This document shows positions 10,921-22,068 of a DNA stretch of 64,000 nucleotides, one piece after another. The stretch spans positions 12,958,001 to 13,022,000 of the forward strand of contig NC_067205.1 in assembly GCF_026262505.1 (NCBI RefSeq), in the 5' to 3' direction. Source of the DNA: Trichomonas vaginalis G3 (Eukaryota; Parabasalia; Trichomonadida; Trichomonadidae). The position numbers were made by a program, and so were the translations under genes. The stretch's first letter is position 1, and every line of letters begins with the position of its first letter. The notes below the pieces were generated by a model. The model ran no database searches and was not told where the DNA came from. It saw only the letters and a list, made by a program, of their open reading frames with translations.

Positions 10921-12960
10921 ATGATGATCGAAAATTCGTCCGATTTCGAAGAAAAAGAAGTCGAGACGAAGGAAAATCAGCAAGAAGAATCTCCACAATC
11001 TTTAATTCCCAAAATGCAATTATCAGAAGATGAAGTTCGCAAAATATTCAACGCAAAATGCGACGATTTTGGAATTTTCGCTACCAACCAATTATTCGAT
11101 CGTTTTCTTCAAAACCAAGTTAGGAAATCATTTTCTAAAATATTTGAGATGAATAGTTGTTCTTTAGGACCAAAAGCTGCTTCTGCAGTAGCAAAAGTTG
11201 TTTTTGCCCATCCTCATATCAAACTCTTATCAATTAATGGTAACTCAATTGGAAACAAAGGTGTATTACAGATCGCAGAGTTGATTTATCGTTCTCATAC
11301 TTTGATATCTGTTGATGTTTCTTCAAATTCAATTGGTGATTCCGGAGCAAAAGCTGTTTTCATGGCAATGAAATCTAATAAGACTATTGTGTCTCTTTCA
11401 ATTGGTTCTTCAACTGGCGTTTCAAGAAATTCTCTTGGAAGTTCATCAGCTGCTGAACTTTCTTCTTTATTAAAAGAAAACCATGTGCTCTCTGATCTCG
11501 ACATAAATATGTGCGAAATTACTCAAGATACAATTTCCACAATTGCAACTGGTTTGAAGTTTAATCATACATTGCAAGTCTTAAATCTCGGTAATAACAA
11601 CATATGTTCAAAGGGTTGTCGCAAATTACTTCATGCCATTATGAATTCTCAAATTACTACACTTAATATTTCGAATAATCATATTAAAGACGATACGGCA
11701 CCAATATTTGTTCAATACTTTACTAAAAACGATAAAATCAGATCGTTAAATATAGCAGGAAACCATTTTACAAAAGTTTTTACAAAAGCCATCGCACAAA
11801 CTTTCGCGGATTGCTCCCAGATTACAGACCTAAACATGTCACATAATCCTCTTGGTAGCCAAGGCATTGACGAGTTCGGAGTTGCAATTGCAAATAATCA
11901 TTATCTCCAAAACCTTAATATATCAATGTGCCAGATTGATTCCATCAATTTCCAGAGTTTTTGTAACAAACTCGAGAAGAATTCGTCAATTTTGAACTTA
12001 AATCTTTCCCATAATCCAATTGGAGACCAAGGAGCTGTAATGCTTTGTAATGTTATTAAAAAGCATCCAACATTAGTAGATATTGATTTAGAACTTTGTG
12101 AAATCACAGATGTCGGTGGAGATCAGTTGATTCCTTGTTTTGAAGTTTCTCAAACAATTCAAAGAGTTTCCGTTAAAAATAATCTTGTTAGAAACGGAAA
12201 AATTCTTGTTGATGTCACTCAGAACAATCCACGTTTGATTTATTTTAATATCGAATACAATGATATAGATTTCAAGTATTATAATCAAACCAACAAGAAT
12301 ATTCAGTCCAATTATAATCATTGGCGTGGAAAACGTAAAGAAAAACTGAAAAATCAGGTAAATAAAACATCAGATGTTGAATTTTCACTTTATGCAACGA
12401 GAGATAACATTGTTAATGAAAGAAATGAAATTGTAAGCCACCACTCTACAATTGAAGAACTTAAAGTCAAATGTGACGAATTGAAAATTACAAAAGAGGC
12501 CAGTTTGAAAGATTTAGGCGAAAAATTAGAATTTGTGACCAAAGAAGCATCACAACAGATGGAAAGAATCCATGATATCAGACAAGAAATGGATTTCAGA
12601 AAAGAAGAATTTGAAAAAGATATTGAAATGTTACAACACAAGAAATCAGTAGAATTAGATAACTTTAGACGTGATACATCAGCTCTCAGTGGCTTAGAAA
12701 GTAGAATTGCTGATACAAGACAAAAGGTTTATTCTGATATGCAAGAATTGAATAACAGAGTTATTGGAGCACGCCAGAAATATCAGGATGCAGTTCAGTT
12801 AATGATTGAAGCTTGGCAAGCCGCCAGACAAGCTGCTGCAAAGAATCAGCCTGAGAAACCCGAAAATGAAAGCCAAAAGAGAAAAAAGAGTTCAAGAAGA
12901 AAGAAAATGTCCAATGCTGAAACTAATCCGGACTCAAATCGAACAGAAGGTTCGAAATAA
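10921..12960 (+). CDS. Leucine-rich-repeat (RNI-like) protein with C-terminal coiled coil
   Basis: I choose ATG 10921 (Met-Met-Ile-Glu-Asn-Ser); the frame is open 36 bases further up but only to a TTG. Residues ~60-450 carry ribonuclease-inhibitor-type leucine-rich repeats of ~28 residues: LLSINGNSIGNKGVLQIAELI, LISVDVSSNSIGDSGAKAV, LQVLNLGNNNICSKGC, ITDLNMSHNPLGSQGI, ILNLNLSHNPIGDQGA and so on, each with an LxxLNLxxNxIGxxG core. Residues ~490-640 are heptad-rich and charged, clearly a coiled coil, and the last 40 residues are Lys/Arg/Ser/Pro rich. Proteins of this layout (compare RanGAP, tropomodulin, CARMIL-type) are scaffolds or cytoskeletal/GTPase regulators; which applies here cannot be told. 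No signal peptide, no membrane segment. The frame is whole. Confidence 0.85.
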   Translation: MMIENSSDFEEKEVETKENQQEESPQSLIPKMQLSEDEVRKIFNAKCDDFGIFATNQLFDRFLQNQVRKSFSKIFEMNSCSLGPKAASAVAKVVFAHPHIKLLSINGNSIGNKGVLQIAELIYRSHTLISVDVSSNSIGDSGAKAVFMAMKSNKTIVSLSIGSSTGVSRNSLGSSSAAELSSLLKENHVLSDLDINMCEITQDTISTIATGLKFNHTLQVLNLGNNNICSKGCRKLLHAIMNSQITTLNISNNHIKDDTAPIFVQYFTKNDKIRSLNIAGNHFTKVFTKAIAQTFADCSQITDLNMSHNPLGSQGIDEFGVAIANNHYLQNLNISMCQIDSINFQSFCNKLEKNSSILNLNLSHNPIGDQGAVMLCNVIKKHPTLVDIDLELCEITDVGGDQLIPCFEVSQTIQRVSVKNNLVRNGKILVDVTQNNPRLIYFNIEYNDIDFKYYNQTNKNIQSNYNHWRGKRKEKLKNQVNKTSDVEFSLYATRDNIVNERNEIVSHHSTIEELKVKCDELKITKEASLKDLGEKLEFVTKEASQQMERIHDIRQEMDFRKEEFEKDIEMLQHKKSVELDNFRRDTSALSGLESRIADTRQKVYSDMQELNNRVIGARQKYQDAVQLMIEAWQAARQAAAKNQPEKPENESQKRKKSSRRKKMSNAETNPDSNRTEGSK

Positions 12961-13452
12961 TTTGTATTTTTATTTGTTTATTTGTTTTTTAAATTAGTAT
13001 AGATTGTTTATTAGTATATGTGATAACTATTTTCATAAATGCTAATAGATACAGACTTTAGACATTGAATTATAAGATGAATCGAGATTCTATATGTTTC
13101 TCCCCTAATCTATATCTGATATTAATGTGATTAAATATATTATATAATTAAAACTGACTTGTAATACTTTCAAAAGAATTCTTCATATATTAAATAACAA
13201 TTTTTAAAATATTGATTATCTTAACGGGGGATATGGATTTTTGCACTTGCTTTCGATATTATTATCAAATGTTAGTCATTTACAGAGTCAATTAGTGATT
13301 TTATCAAGTGCAATTTGATGAAATTTAAAAACTATAAAATTACTGACCAAAAATCATATTTTAAATAATTATGTTAAAGTATATTTATACTATTCATAGA
13401 AAGCTATGGTAAAGAAGACTTATTTGATTAAAAGGTATACAATTCAACTTTT
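12961..13452. other. Intergenic, convergent gene ends
   Basis: Nearly 500 AT-rich bases between the convergent LRR and bromodomain genes. No gene or structured repeat seen. Confidence 0.55.
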
Positions 13453-13923
13453 TTATGCTGTTGACTTTTCATCATCTCCATGGCCAGCCGTGAGAGATCC
13501 TGTTGGGTCTAATTCAACTGGCGGATGAAGAAGAACGCCAAGAAGCTTCTGTGTAGTTCTCTGTATTTTACGAGTCCATTCTTCCTCTGGAGTACTTGGG
13601 AAGCGTTTCATTTTTTCGTTAAACCACTGAGCAGCTTCAAGAGCCATATGTGTGAATAATGTATCATCACCATTGTATAGTTTTGCGTTTGACCAAATTA
13701 AGTCAACATCGTCCTTAAATTGGTCAAGGTTACTGTATGCTCCATCGTTTAATTTCTTTTGAACCTCGCGGAGAGCCATTGGGTTTTTAACAACTTCGAG
13801 GTAATCTGGAGCACCATCACGCTCTGGATCAACAAGCTCGACAAATGGTGAGCAGATTTGCCATGAAATAAGTTTTTCGATGATCTGTAAGCATTTTGTA
13901 AGCTGGAACTTGTTCAACGACAT
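13453..13923 (-). CDS. Small bromodomain protein
   Basis: A 156-residue protein made of little more than one bromodomain (residues ~5-115). The ZA loop region reads SPFVELVDPERDGAPDYLEVVKNPMALREVQKKL, with the usual P-DY-x-x-V-x-NPM signature; the acetyl-lysine-binding asparagine is in WSNAKLYNGDDT, with the conserved tyrosine before it. Bromodomains bind acetylated lysine in histones, so this is probably a nuclear reader, perhaps a subunit of a larger chromatin complex since it has no other domain. The C-terminal ~40 residues are acidic and unstructured. The stop codon is followed by A's giving TAAA, a trichomonad-style polyadenylation signal. Start ATG 13923 gives the full domain. Single-domain bromodomain proteins are known in trichomonads. 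Confidence 0.9.
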   Translation of the reverse strand: MSLNKFQLTKCLQIIEKLISWQICSPFVELVDPERDGAPDYLEVVKNPMALREVQKKLNDGAYSNLDQFKDDVDLIWSNAKLYNGDDTLFTHMALEAAQWFNEKMKRFPSTPEEEWTRKIQRTTQKLLGVLLHPPVELDPTGSLTAGHGDDEKSTA

Positions 13924-14354
13924 TTCCCTTGGGTATTAATTGTCACGTTTTTTGGAAGTTTTTTTTCTTCATTCCCATTGTGCCTGCTTTGATAGGTTAG
14001 TATTTAGAAATAGCATTTGATATAAATCCTTAATTTAGGAAATAAATCTGTATTCGTTTAGTATCCAAGTTATTTTTTATTTGAAACACTAATTAGAAGT
14101 ATGTCAATGACATGACGATATATGAATCCACATGATATATTGAAATTCGTGAGATCATAGAGTTTTGTTTGAAATCGAAAAATATAAGTATGTAAGAAGA
14201 TAATTTGAGCAACTGTATCTTCAGAAATATATGCTTTATAATGAAATAATTAGTATATCTTTAGTTGCTTTTGATCTACTTAGTCAATTTCTTTCATATT
14301 TCGCAAAAGAGAAGTTTATTATTTACTATAACTGATTACAGTACAAGTTCTAAC
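13924..14354. other. Intergenic, up to the transposon boundary
   Basis: AT-rich promoter side of the bromodomain gene. No frame or repeat recognised before the TIR at 14355. Confidence 0.5.
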
Positions 14355-15626
14355 TACCCAGATTTTCCTTACTTTTACCACCCCTCTAAAGCTGGGGACA
14401 CCGCCTATCGTTGGGAATAGCTATTAAATAGAACTACCAAGGGTATTTTTCGAACTGCCGGTGTAGTGGAAACATCCGACATTATGATTCATTATGCCAA
14501 GGTTTGATTCCCATTTACCCAATTTTTTTCTTTTTTGGATCATGAATTTTTTTTTGGGTCACTATAAGATTTGTTTCATGTTCTAAATCTGCTGCATATG
14601 TAATCTATTTTTATTTACCTATTTTTTAAAAATCTATTGGATTGCCAAATTTGAATATATTTAAAATCATAAAAATCTAAAAAAAACTATAAATATATGT
14701 TTTATGCATAGTGCCGATACTCAAATATCAGATTACTTAGATCCATGAATAATATCCGAATTTTTTTTTCTTAAAATTAAACTTCAAAACTTCTTGCAAT
14801 CTTATTCTTAATCAATTGTAAATTTTTAAAACCATTTTTTAAAATAATTTTGCGTAAATTTTATTCTCATGTTGTTTTAATCGAAAATTGATACATTTTC
14901 AAAAAAATAATATTGACTTATGAAATTCATTTTTAAGGTGAAATAGTATTGTTTTTATTAAAGTATATGAATAATATATAAAAAATTAATGAATAATATA
15001 AGCAGATTTTTAGTTTACAAAACAAATATGAGCAATGCAATTTCAAACTTTTGCTGGCAATTTCGATATTGCTCAAGTTTGTAGTATTTGTGATACCTAT
15101 AACATCGGCTTAATCAAAATTCGATTTTTCTTATGAGTTATTGAGAAAATTTGATTGCAATGAGAAGGATTTCGACGTTTTTGATAAACTAAGAGCTGAG
15201 CTTTAGGGGTTCAGTTCATTTATGGCTGTAGTTTGATGCGTAGATCTCTTTTTTATTGTAAATTCTTTCAGCATGGAGATCGAGAATGAATCTTTTGAGA
15301 ACTTTATGAGTTTTTACACCCGTAAAGAGGTCCTTCGAGGAAAGATAGTCCAGACTACATGAAGATGTGGGTTAACCAAAAAAATCCGATGGTTTCCCCA
15401 TATTCATGTAGATCTTCGAAAAAATGAGCACCAAAAAAGCCAAAAAAATAGGCTTTTTATTGGATTTGTACACTAGATCAATAATCTATTTAGGATCTGA
15501 CACTCTTTTTAGCCAGAGATATGAGGTCCTTTCTAGGAAAACGATCTATTCATCCATAAAAAAAATGAATTATCGTTTTCCCCAGAAATTACATGGGGAG
15601 TGGTAAAAGTAAGGAAAATCTGGGTA
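14355..15626 (+). mobile_element. Non-autonomous TA-flanked TIR element, copy A
   Basis: 1,272 bp with ~27-bp terminal inverted repeats that start CCCAGATTTTCCTTACTTTT and are bordered by TA on both sides. TA target sites and this length are typical of the Tc1/mariner order, which is abundant in trichomonads. I see no transposase: the only frames are 60-90 residues and match nothing known, so this looks non-autonomous. An almost identical copy in the opposite orientation lies at 19669-20942. Confidence 0.8.
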
Positions 15627-15688
15627 ATTCAAAATGGTTAAAATAATTGGCATATATAAAAAGTCTTTATTTGTTAACAGAATAAAAA

Positions 15689-17212
15689 TTATTTCAATGA
15701 TGGAACTTGTTTTGACCATTTCATGAAATCATCAATATTAATATTAAAGTTGATATCAACATCCATTGTTATATATCTCCAGAAGTTTTCTCTAAGAAGT
15801 AAAGTGTTAGAATACATAGAAAGGTGAGCAAACGGAATTAATCTGTCCCAGTGGTTCTGTTTCGGATATTTACCACTGCTCATCTGCGGAATCATCTCAA
15901 TAATATCTGTTCCCTCATTTGCGAAGAATTGGTTGTAGAAAGCACCGCCATGAGGACCCACAATTGCTTTAGCCTTTGAGAACGTCCTAATCAAGTCATC
16001 AAGGCCTCCGCCGCCGTTATGAATTATAACATGGTCGTTTCCGTGGATTTTGGCAAGCGGGTCCTTTATATCTCTTACATTATAAATAATACGGGCATTA
16101 CCACCGCCGGCGCCTCCACCTCTTGGAATAATAATAATATCTTTTTGTTCTGGATGAGGAAGGTTCATTTTCATTCTGTACCAATCGTAATATGCTGGAT
16201 GTAAGACTCTCATACTTGGAATAACAATGAGATTCGTTGCGGAGACAACTGCCGACTTAGATGCGCAAGACGTTTTAATTTTGAAGCCAAGACGCTGGAC
16301 AATTTGTTGTGTGATACCATTGCATGCTGCTGTTGATACAGTAACATCCTTAGGATCAATACCAGTAGCAATTGAAGCGAAAGCCATATGTGGAACGCCA
16401 TTATCGAAAAAGTGCTGGAAAATTTCAATTAAATGGCCACCGAAGGCAAATAAGTTTCCTTTGAACTGTGGATTAGATGTTGGCTTTGGCCATTCGCAGT
16501 AATTCAAGTGATGAGTGTAATTATGGTTTTTACACTTATCTTCATTGCAATGAGACATTTCTCCATTAGTAATTTCCCATACAACACCTGTATGCCACAT
16601 ATTTGAGTCATCGAAATGCCAATGATTTTCTGGCTGTTTCCAGAAGAGATCTATTTGTTTCTTTGTCAAGCCGTTTGGTAAATACCATTTGAAAGGTGGG
16701 AGCCATACGAAATGCTCCTTCATGAATCCGGAATCAAATGTAACAATATCTATTGAATAGTTATTGAAATTGAACTTTCTAGATGAGCGAGTAGCCGAGT
16801 AATTGTGGAGAACAAATACCCCTGGAGATATTTCTAAGTTTGCAACACCTTCGAAATCTAAATCAAAGTTTGCTGGGATAAGAGGCTCTGGCGCTGGGCC
16901 ATTTTGAGCTTTGAGGTTGTTTTCTTTCATTTCTTTATCTTCTGTAAACACTGTGTCTTTGTAAGGACTGAAATTTTGAGCTCGTTTCTTTGCTTCCTTA
17001 TTAATGGATTTTGGTGGATTCTTATTAATAGGTACTGATTGAATTGGTGAGTCGAGTTTATTTATTTGTTTAGGTTCTGTTGTTGTAGTAGGAACTTCAG
17101 GGGTAGCTGTTGAATCTGTTTTTTTGGGCTGAAATCTTATAAGAAATGGCAGAATAATAGCTACAGAAATGTATATCAAATTCATTATTAAGAATTTGAA
17201 CCTAGAAAACAT
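15689..17212 (-). CDS. GT61 (DUF563) family glycosyltransferase, type II membrane protein
   Basis: I choose ATG 17212 (Met-Phe-Ser-Arg), 507 residues; the frame is open further up only to a GTG, and ATG 17185 is the alternative. A single hydrophobic segment (LIYISVAIILPFLIRF, residues ~11-27) after a short basic tail gives Golgi-type type II topology, followed by a Pro/Thr-rich stem to residue ~125. The catalytic domain shows the DUF563/GT61 marks: GGHLIEIFQHFFDN near residue 270, IIIIPRGGG with GNARIIYN near 380, and VGPHGGAFYNQFFA near 440. GT61 enzymes add sugars such as xylose, GlcNAc or mannose in the secretory pathway; the exact donor cannot be told. It lies between a TIR element and the end of an IS3-like element, but its own frame is whole. 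Confidence 0.88.
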   Translation of the reverse strand: MFSRFKFLIMNLIYISVAIILPFLIRFQPKKTDSTATPEVPTTTTEPKQINKLDSPIQSVPINKNPPKSINKEAKKRAQNFSPYKDTVFTEDKEMKENNLKAQNGPAPEPLIPANFDLDFEGVANLEISPGVFVLHNYSATRSSRKFNFNNYSIDIVTFDSGFMKEHFVWLPPFKWYLPNGLTKKQIDLFWKQPENHWHFDDSNMWHTGVVWEITNGEMSHCNEDKCKNHNYTHHLNYCEWPKPTSNPQFKGNLFAFGGHLIEIFQHFFDNGVPHMAFASIATGIDPKDVTVSTAACNGITQQIVQRLGFKIKTSCASKSAVVSATNLIVIPSMRVLHPAYYDWYRMKMNLPHPEQKDIIIIPRGGGAGGGNARIIYNVRDIKDPLAKIHGNDHVIIHNGGGGLDDLIRTFSKAKAIVGPHGGAFYNQFFANEGTDIIEMIPQMSSGKYPKQNHWDRLIPFAHLSMYSNTLLLRENFWRYITMDVDINFNINIDDFMKWSKQVPSLK

Positions 17213-17363
17213 TAGAGTATATAAGAATTTCTGAAAAAGTGACACCCAAAAAGTGATACTTTCAATAGGGAGTAACACTTAAAAAGTGACAATTTAAAAT
17301 TCACAATAAATAAAAATAATAAATTTTTTAGTCTATTAAATTATTCTTTTCTTTGAAATGTTC
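17213..17363 (-). promoter_or_regulatory. Promoter of the GT61 gene with TCACTTTTT boxes
   Basis: On the minus strand TCACTTTTT occurs three times, at 17234-17242, 17248-17256 and 17281-17289. It fits the trichomonad initiator consensus TCA-Y-T-W, which normally lies within a few tens of bases of the start codon. The nearest copy is about 25 bases before ATG 17212, which supports that start. Confidence 0.55.
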
Positions 17364-17654
17364 CATATTAAGTTCTGTCAAAATGTAAGCTATTCAATTC
17401 TATCGTCGGGGAAAGTATCACAAATCTATCAATTTTTTTTGTAAAAGTATACAAAAACATATGGTGTTCAATTAGTTTATAATAATATAAATATTAAGAT
17501 TATCCAAAATAAGAAAAACTAGGTTTTGAGAACACTTTTGAGATGATAATCAAAATATTTTGATTGAAAAATAATATATTATTTATCAGATATAGAATGG
17601 ATTTTTTCAAATTTACAAATTCTGAAAAATAAACAGTTTTGTAAAGTAAAAAAA

Positions 17655-17729
17655 ATGAACGAAAACTCGAGACCTCGTATTCCAAATGAATGGGTAAGAT
17701 ATATGTATGAAAAACTTGAAAGTGGTAAG
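17655..17729 (+). pseudogene. Transposase N-terminus, cut off by a TIR insertion
   Basis: ATG 17655 opens a frame reading Met-Asn-Glu-Asn-Ser-Arg-Pro-Arg-Ile-Pro-Asn-Glu-Trp-Val-Arg. It runs for 24 codons into the TIR of the 17730-21746 element. The same style of coding resumes right after that element at 21747 in a fitting phase (SG followed by ELTYATVLKK), so the insertion interrupts one transposase gene. Confidence 0.7.
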
Positions 17730-18356
17730 TAAGGATGTCAATTTGGAAGAAAAGTGAGAAAATTCCTAAAATGCTAAAAATGAATTTTCCAAACGTACTT
17801 TTTTATCTCATTTTTTTGATTTTGAAAAAAATTTGGAGAGAAGAACTCTTCGTTTTGAATTTTGTCACGATGGTTTTAAAGTATATTAGACACATGTATT
17901 GATATTACTATTTTTGTATATTTTGAGAGAAATCCCTAAAAAGTGAGAAAATCTGAGACGGTTTGAGAAAATATATAAACTATTTAAAATTTGAATTAAA
18001 CTTCTAATTTGGAAAAAAGAAATTTGGAAAGAAGAAAATTCAAAAATCGAGATTTAGACTCAGCATCAAATGGAGAACAAAATGTTTCTTCATATGAAGG
18101 AAAAAAATTTTCTTGAGAAGAAATAGAGTTTTTAAAATTTTATTATATGTAATGAAATAAACAAATATTAAAATTATTTTTTGATAACAAGAAAATTCCC
18201 AATAGAAAATATTTGAGAGAAAGAAAAAAGAAAATTGAATAATATTACTCTCCTTTATATTTCATGAGATTTCAAATTTATTCTCATAAAATTGACAATT
18301 TTATACGTTTAGATGAAAATAAGTGATTTTGGTTAAAATAGAAATTATTATTGTAA

Positions 18357-19602
18357 TAAACAGAAATTCATCAAAAGTGACAGCTCTCAATTTTTTGACA
18401 TTTGTAAATTCTAAATTGAATGAGAAAAATGAAATAATACTAAGCATAATACAATATTCTAGATTTAATTATAATTAGGAAAAAGTTAGTTTTGAGAGTA
18501 CTTTTCATAGGCATATAGAATGAAATCTTCTGAAAAATAATATCACATAAACTCATATTATTTTCTAATATATAACTATTTTATATAAAAATCAAATTCA
18601 ATGATCTTAAAAGCGAAGGATAAACCTCAAAATTTACGAATATAATGAGTGGGAATATAATGCTTATCTATCATAAAACCATATGAAATATCAATTTTTG
18701 CTTTACGCCTAATTTTTGACGACAATTAGCAAAAAATGTTAAATGTTAACACTCAGTCCATTTGAATATGAAAAATAAAATTGACTTTGATTAAATGTTT
18801 TTATTTATCATGCAATTCTTCTTGCGACCAAAGATTTGAATCAAATTTCCAAAAAATAAGATAGCTTAAAAAATAATATACGGTAGTGTTTACTAATAGA
18901 TGAATAGTATATAAATTCTATTAAAATGGATTTGATCCAAAAAAATATAAAACCAAAAATAATTGTTATAATTTAAATGAAGAATTAATTTAAAACGATT
19001 TTATTTATGATCAAATTTTATATATTTTTTTGGATCAAATCCATTTTAATAGAATTTATATACTATTCATCTATTAGTAAACACTACCGTATATTATTTT
19101 TTAAGCTATCTTATTTTTTGAAATTTGATTCAAATCTTTGGTCGCAAGAAGAATTGCATGATAAATAAAAACATTTAATCAAAGTCAATTTTATTTTTCA
19201 TATTCAAATGGACTGAGTGTTAACATTTAACATTTTTTGCTAATTGTCGTCAAAAATTAGGCGTAAAGCAAAAATTGATATTTCATATGGTTTTATGATA
19301 GATAAGCATTATATTCCCACTCATTATATTCGTAAATTTTGAGGTTTATCCTTCGCTTTTAAGATCATTGAATTTGATTTTTATATAAAATAGTTATAGA
19401 TTAGAAAATAATATGAGTTTATGTGATATTATTTTTCAGAAGATTTTGTGTTCTTCTTCAAAATTTTATTTTTATATTAAACAGAATCTTTACAAAATAT
19501 ACATTTACTTTAATTAATATTTAAAAACGTGCTCTATCAAAAGTTCCAAAAATTCAATATTTTAGCTTTTCTGAGGTGTCACTTTTGATGAATTTCTGTT
19601 TA
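18357..19602. mobile_element. TA-flanked element dominated by a giant palindrome
   Basis: About 24-bp TIRs (AACAGAAATTCATCAAAAGT and a few more bases) at 18359 and ending at 19600, bordered by TA on both sides. There is no coding capacity. Most of the inside is the palindrome at 18523-19446. It looks like a foldback or MITE-type derivative of a Tc1/mariner family different from the 14355 family. Confidence 0.7.
18523..19446. repeat. Near-perfect palindrome, ~427-bp arms, ~70-bp loop
   Basis: 18523-18949 and 19020-19446 are reverse complements with very few differences over more than 420 bp. A transcript through it would be a long double-stranded RNA; as DNA it could extrude a cruciform. Confidence 0.9.
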
Positions 19603-19668
19603 CAACATTATTTGCTTACAGCTATCAAATAGATTTTTGCTATTTTGATTAAAATTTGTTAATCAAAA

Positions 19669-20942
19669 TACCCAGATTTTCCTTACTTTTACCACTCCCC
19701 ATGTAATTTCTGGGGAAAACGATAATTCATTTTTTTTTATGGATGAATAGATCGTTTTCCTAGAAAGGACCTCATATCTCTGGCTAAAAAGAGTGTCAGA
19801 TCCTAAATAGATTATTGATCTAGTGTACAAATCCAATAAAAAGCCTATTTTTTTTGGCTTTTTTTGGTGCTCATTTTTTCGAAGATCTACATGAATATGG
19901 GGAAACCATCGGATTTTTTGGTTAACCCACATCTTCATGTAGTCTGGACTATCTTTCCTCGAAGGACCTCTTTACGGGTGTAAAAACTCATAAAGTTCTC
20001 AAAAGATTCATTCTCGATCTCCATGCTGAAAGAATTTACAATAAAAAAGAGATCTACGCATCAAACTACAGCCATAAATGAACTGAACCCCTAAAGCTCA
20101 GCTCTTAGTTTATCAAAAACGTCGAAATCCTTCTCATTGCAATCAAATTTTCTCAATAACTCATAAGAAAAATCGAATTTTGATTAAGCCGATGTTATAG
20201 GTATCACAAATACTACAAACTTGAGCAATATCGAAATTGCCAGCAAAAGTTTGAAATTGCATTGCTCATATTTGTTTTGTAAACTAAAAATCTGCTTATA
20301 TTATTCATTAATTTTTTATATATTATTCATATACTTTAATAAAAACAATACTATTTCACCTTAAAAATGAATTTCATAAGTCAATATTATTTTTTTGAAA
20401 ATGTATCAATTTTCGATTAAAACAACATGAGAATAAAATTTACGCAAAATTATTTTAAAAAATGGTTTTAAAAATTTACAATTGATTAAGAATAAGATTG
20501 CAAGAAGTTTTGAAGTTTAATTTTAAGAAAAAAAAATTCGGATATTATTCATGGATCTAAGTAATCTGATATTTGAGTATCGGCACTATGCATAAAACAT
20601 ATATTTATAGTTTTTTTTAGATTTTTATGATTTTAAATATATTCAAATTTGGCAATCCAATAGATTTTTAAAAAATAGGTAAATAAAAATAGATTACATA
20701 TGCAGCAGATTTAGAACATGAAACAAATCTTATAGTGACCCAAAAAAAAATTCATGATCCAAAAAAGAAAAAAATTGGGTAAATGGGAATCAAACCTTGG
20801 CATAATGAATCATAATGTCGGATGTTTCCACTACACCGGCAGTTCGAAAAATACCCTTGGTAGTTCTATTTAATAGCTATTCCCAACGATAGGCGGTGTC
20901 CCCAGCTTTAGAGGGGTGGTAAAAGTAAAGAAAATCTGGGTA
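19669..20942 (-). mobile_element. Non-autonomous TA-flanked TIR element, copy B
   Basis: 1,274 bp, almost base-for-base the reverse complement of copy A (14355-15626), with the same TIRs and TA borders. Only a few substitutions and one-base length changes are visible, so both copies moved or were copied recently. This copy sits inside the 17730-21746 element. Confidence 0.85.
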
Positions 20943-21746
20943 ATAATTTTTTTCTAAATATCTTAAATATCTGGATCACTCACATATACAATGAATTGAA
21001 CGATAAAAATAATACAAACTCAACTAAGTTTCCTGTCTTTCAACTAAAAAAAATTATGCAAATTAAATTAAATTGTTTATTCAAATATAAAACAAAGATG
21101 AAGTAATTACAGTTATCATAAACTTTATGAATAACTCTGTAATTGGTTCAGATTTTCGTAAAAATATTTTTATTAATATCGATAAGAATACGTTTACCTA
21201 CTATCACAACATATCGATAAACAAGAGTAGAGTGATTTTTATCATCGAAACTTTTTAAAAGCTGTAAGCTGGAAGGAAAAATCTTGTTTTTTCTGAGTTA
21301 GTTGTAGAACTATTGATGCACGAGTTATCATTGTGATGCAGAAGGAAATCAATGTACTGACTGAAGGATATGAAGTGAATTGAATTTCATTGCATTTCAA
21401 TTTGATCAAAATTTGTTGAAATGATATGAATGTGTCAACATCTGTATCACTCTCTTTCACTCCTTCCTTATTCTTTCGAGAACGAAGCTAGCTCAGCTTT
21501 CGCTGAGCGAATTGACACTTTTCATGCCCTAAACGTACATACTCTCAAATTTATCCAAAAAATTAATACCACCTAAACTAGTATATTCTTATTTTAAATA
21601 TGATATTATCCTTAGAAATCACACTAGAATATATTTAAATCAACTTTTAAAAAAGTTCGAATCCTGCGCGTCTCACTTTTTAAATTTTCCAAAAGGAAAA
21701 TTATATTCTCCTAAAATGAAAACAATTTTCCGAATTGACATCCTTA
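20943..21746. other. Non-coding right part of the 4-kb TIR element
   Basis: AT-rich, no convincing frame. Ends in the right TIR. Confidence 0.5.
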
Positions 21747-21978
21747 TGGTGAGTTAACATACGCAACAGTTTTGAAAAAAGTTCCATATTCTTATCAAAA
21801 TGTTACAATTTTCAAACAAATTTCAAGAAATACTCTCAAAAAAGCATTCAAAGAAATCGGTGGTACACCAAAAATTAAAAGTGGTCCTCCACAAGAGGAA
21901 TTAACTCCAGAGTCTCATCACACTTTTCAATGCTCGATTTTTAAAAACTGTTTAAAAATGGAGCTTATATTGAAATAG
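21747..21978 (+). pseudogene. Transposase, N-terminal DNA-binding part, continued
   Basis: The frame that follows the TIR insertion reads GELTYATVLKKVPYSYQNVTIFKQISRNTLKKAFKEIGGTPKIKSGPPQEE, helix-turn-helix-like as in IS3/IS481 transposase N-termini. It ends at a stop at 21976-21978 just before the 21994-22053 hairpin. The catalytic part (22069-22809) lies in the same phase beyond that hairpin. Confidence 0.6.
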
Positions 21979-21993
21979 TGTAGAGACTAAAAA

Positions 21994-22053
21994 TTACCAC
22001 AGACTATTTCAGAGGATTGAGTGCCACTCAATCCTCTGAAAAGTCTGAGGTAA
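21994..22053. repeat. Small palindromic insertion inside the transposase gene
   Basis: Arms 21994-22023 and 22025-22053 pair almost perfectly (TTACC...GGTAA ends, GAGGATTGAGTG core). It lies between the N-terminal and catalytic parts of the transposase and looks like a tiny hairpin insertion. Confidence 0.7.
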
Positions 22054-22068
22054 TTTGCAAAATTAATT

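Larger units (their letters stand above)
17730..21746. mobile_element. 4-kb TIR element inserted in the transposase gene
   Basis: Ends are the inverted pair TAAGGATGTCAATT at 17730 and AATTGACATCCTTA at 21733-21746. The flanks are TGGTAAG on the left and TGGTGAG on the right, an imperfect 7-8 bp target duplication of the kind made by Mutator-like or hAT elements. I see no transposase of its own; its interior is largely made of two further elements, 18357-19602 and 19669-20942. Probably non-autonomous or decayed. Confidence 0.65.

Noticed and set aside
17213-17278. N-terminal extension of the GT61 protein from a GTG
   Set aside because: Trichomonad genes start with ATG and have very short leaders; the extension covers the likely promoter boxes.
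15424-19938. Short frames of 60-91 codons inside the two 1.27-kb elements as transposases
   Set aside because: Too short and without a DDE/DDD core; they match nothing I recognise.
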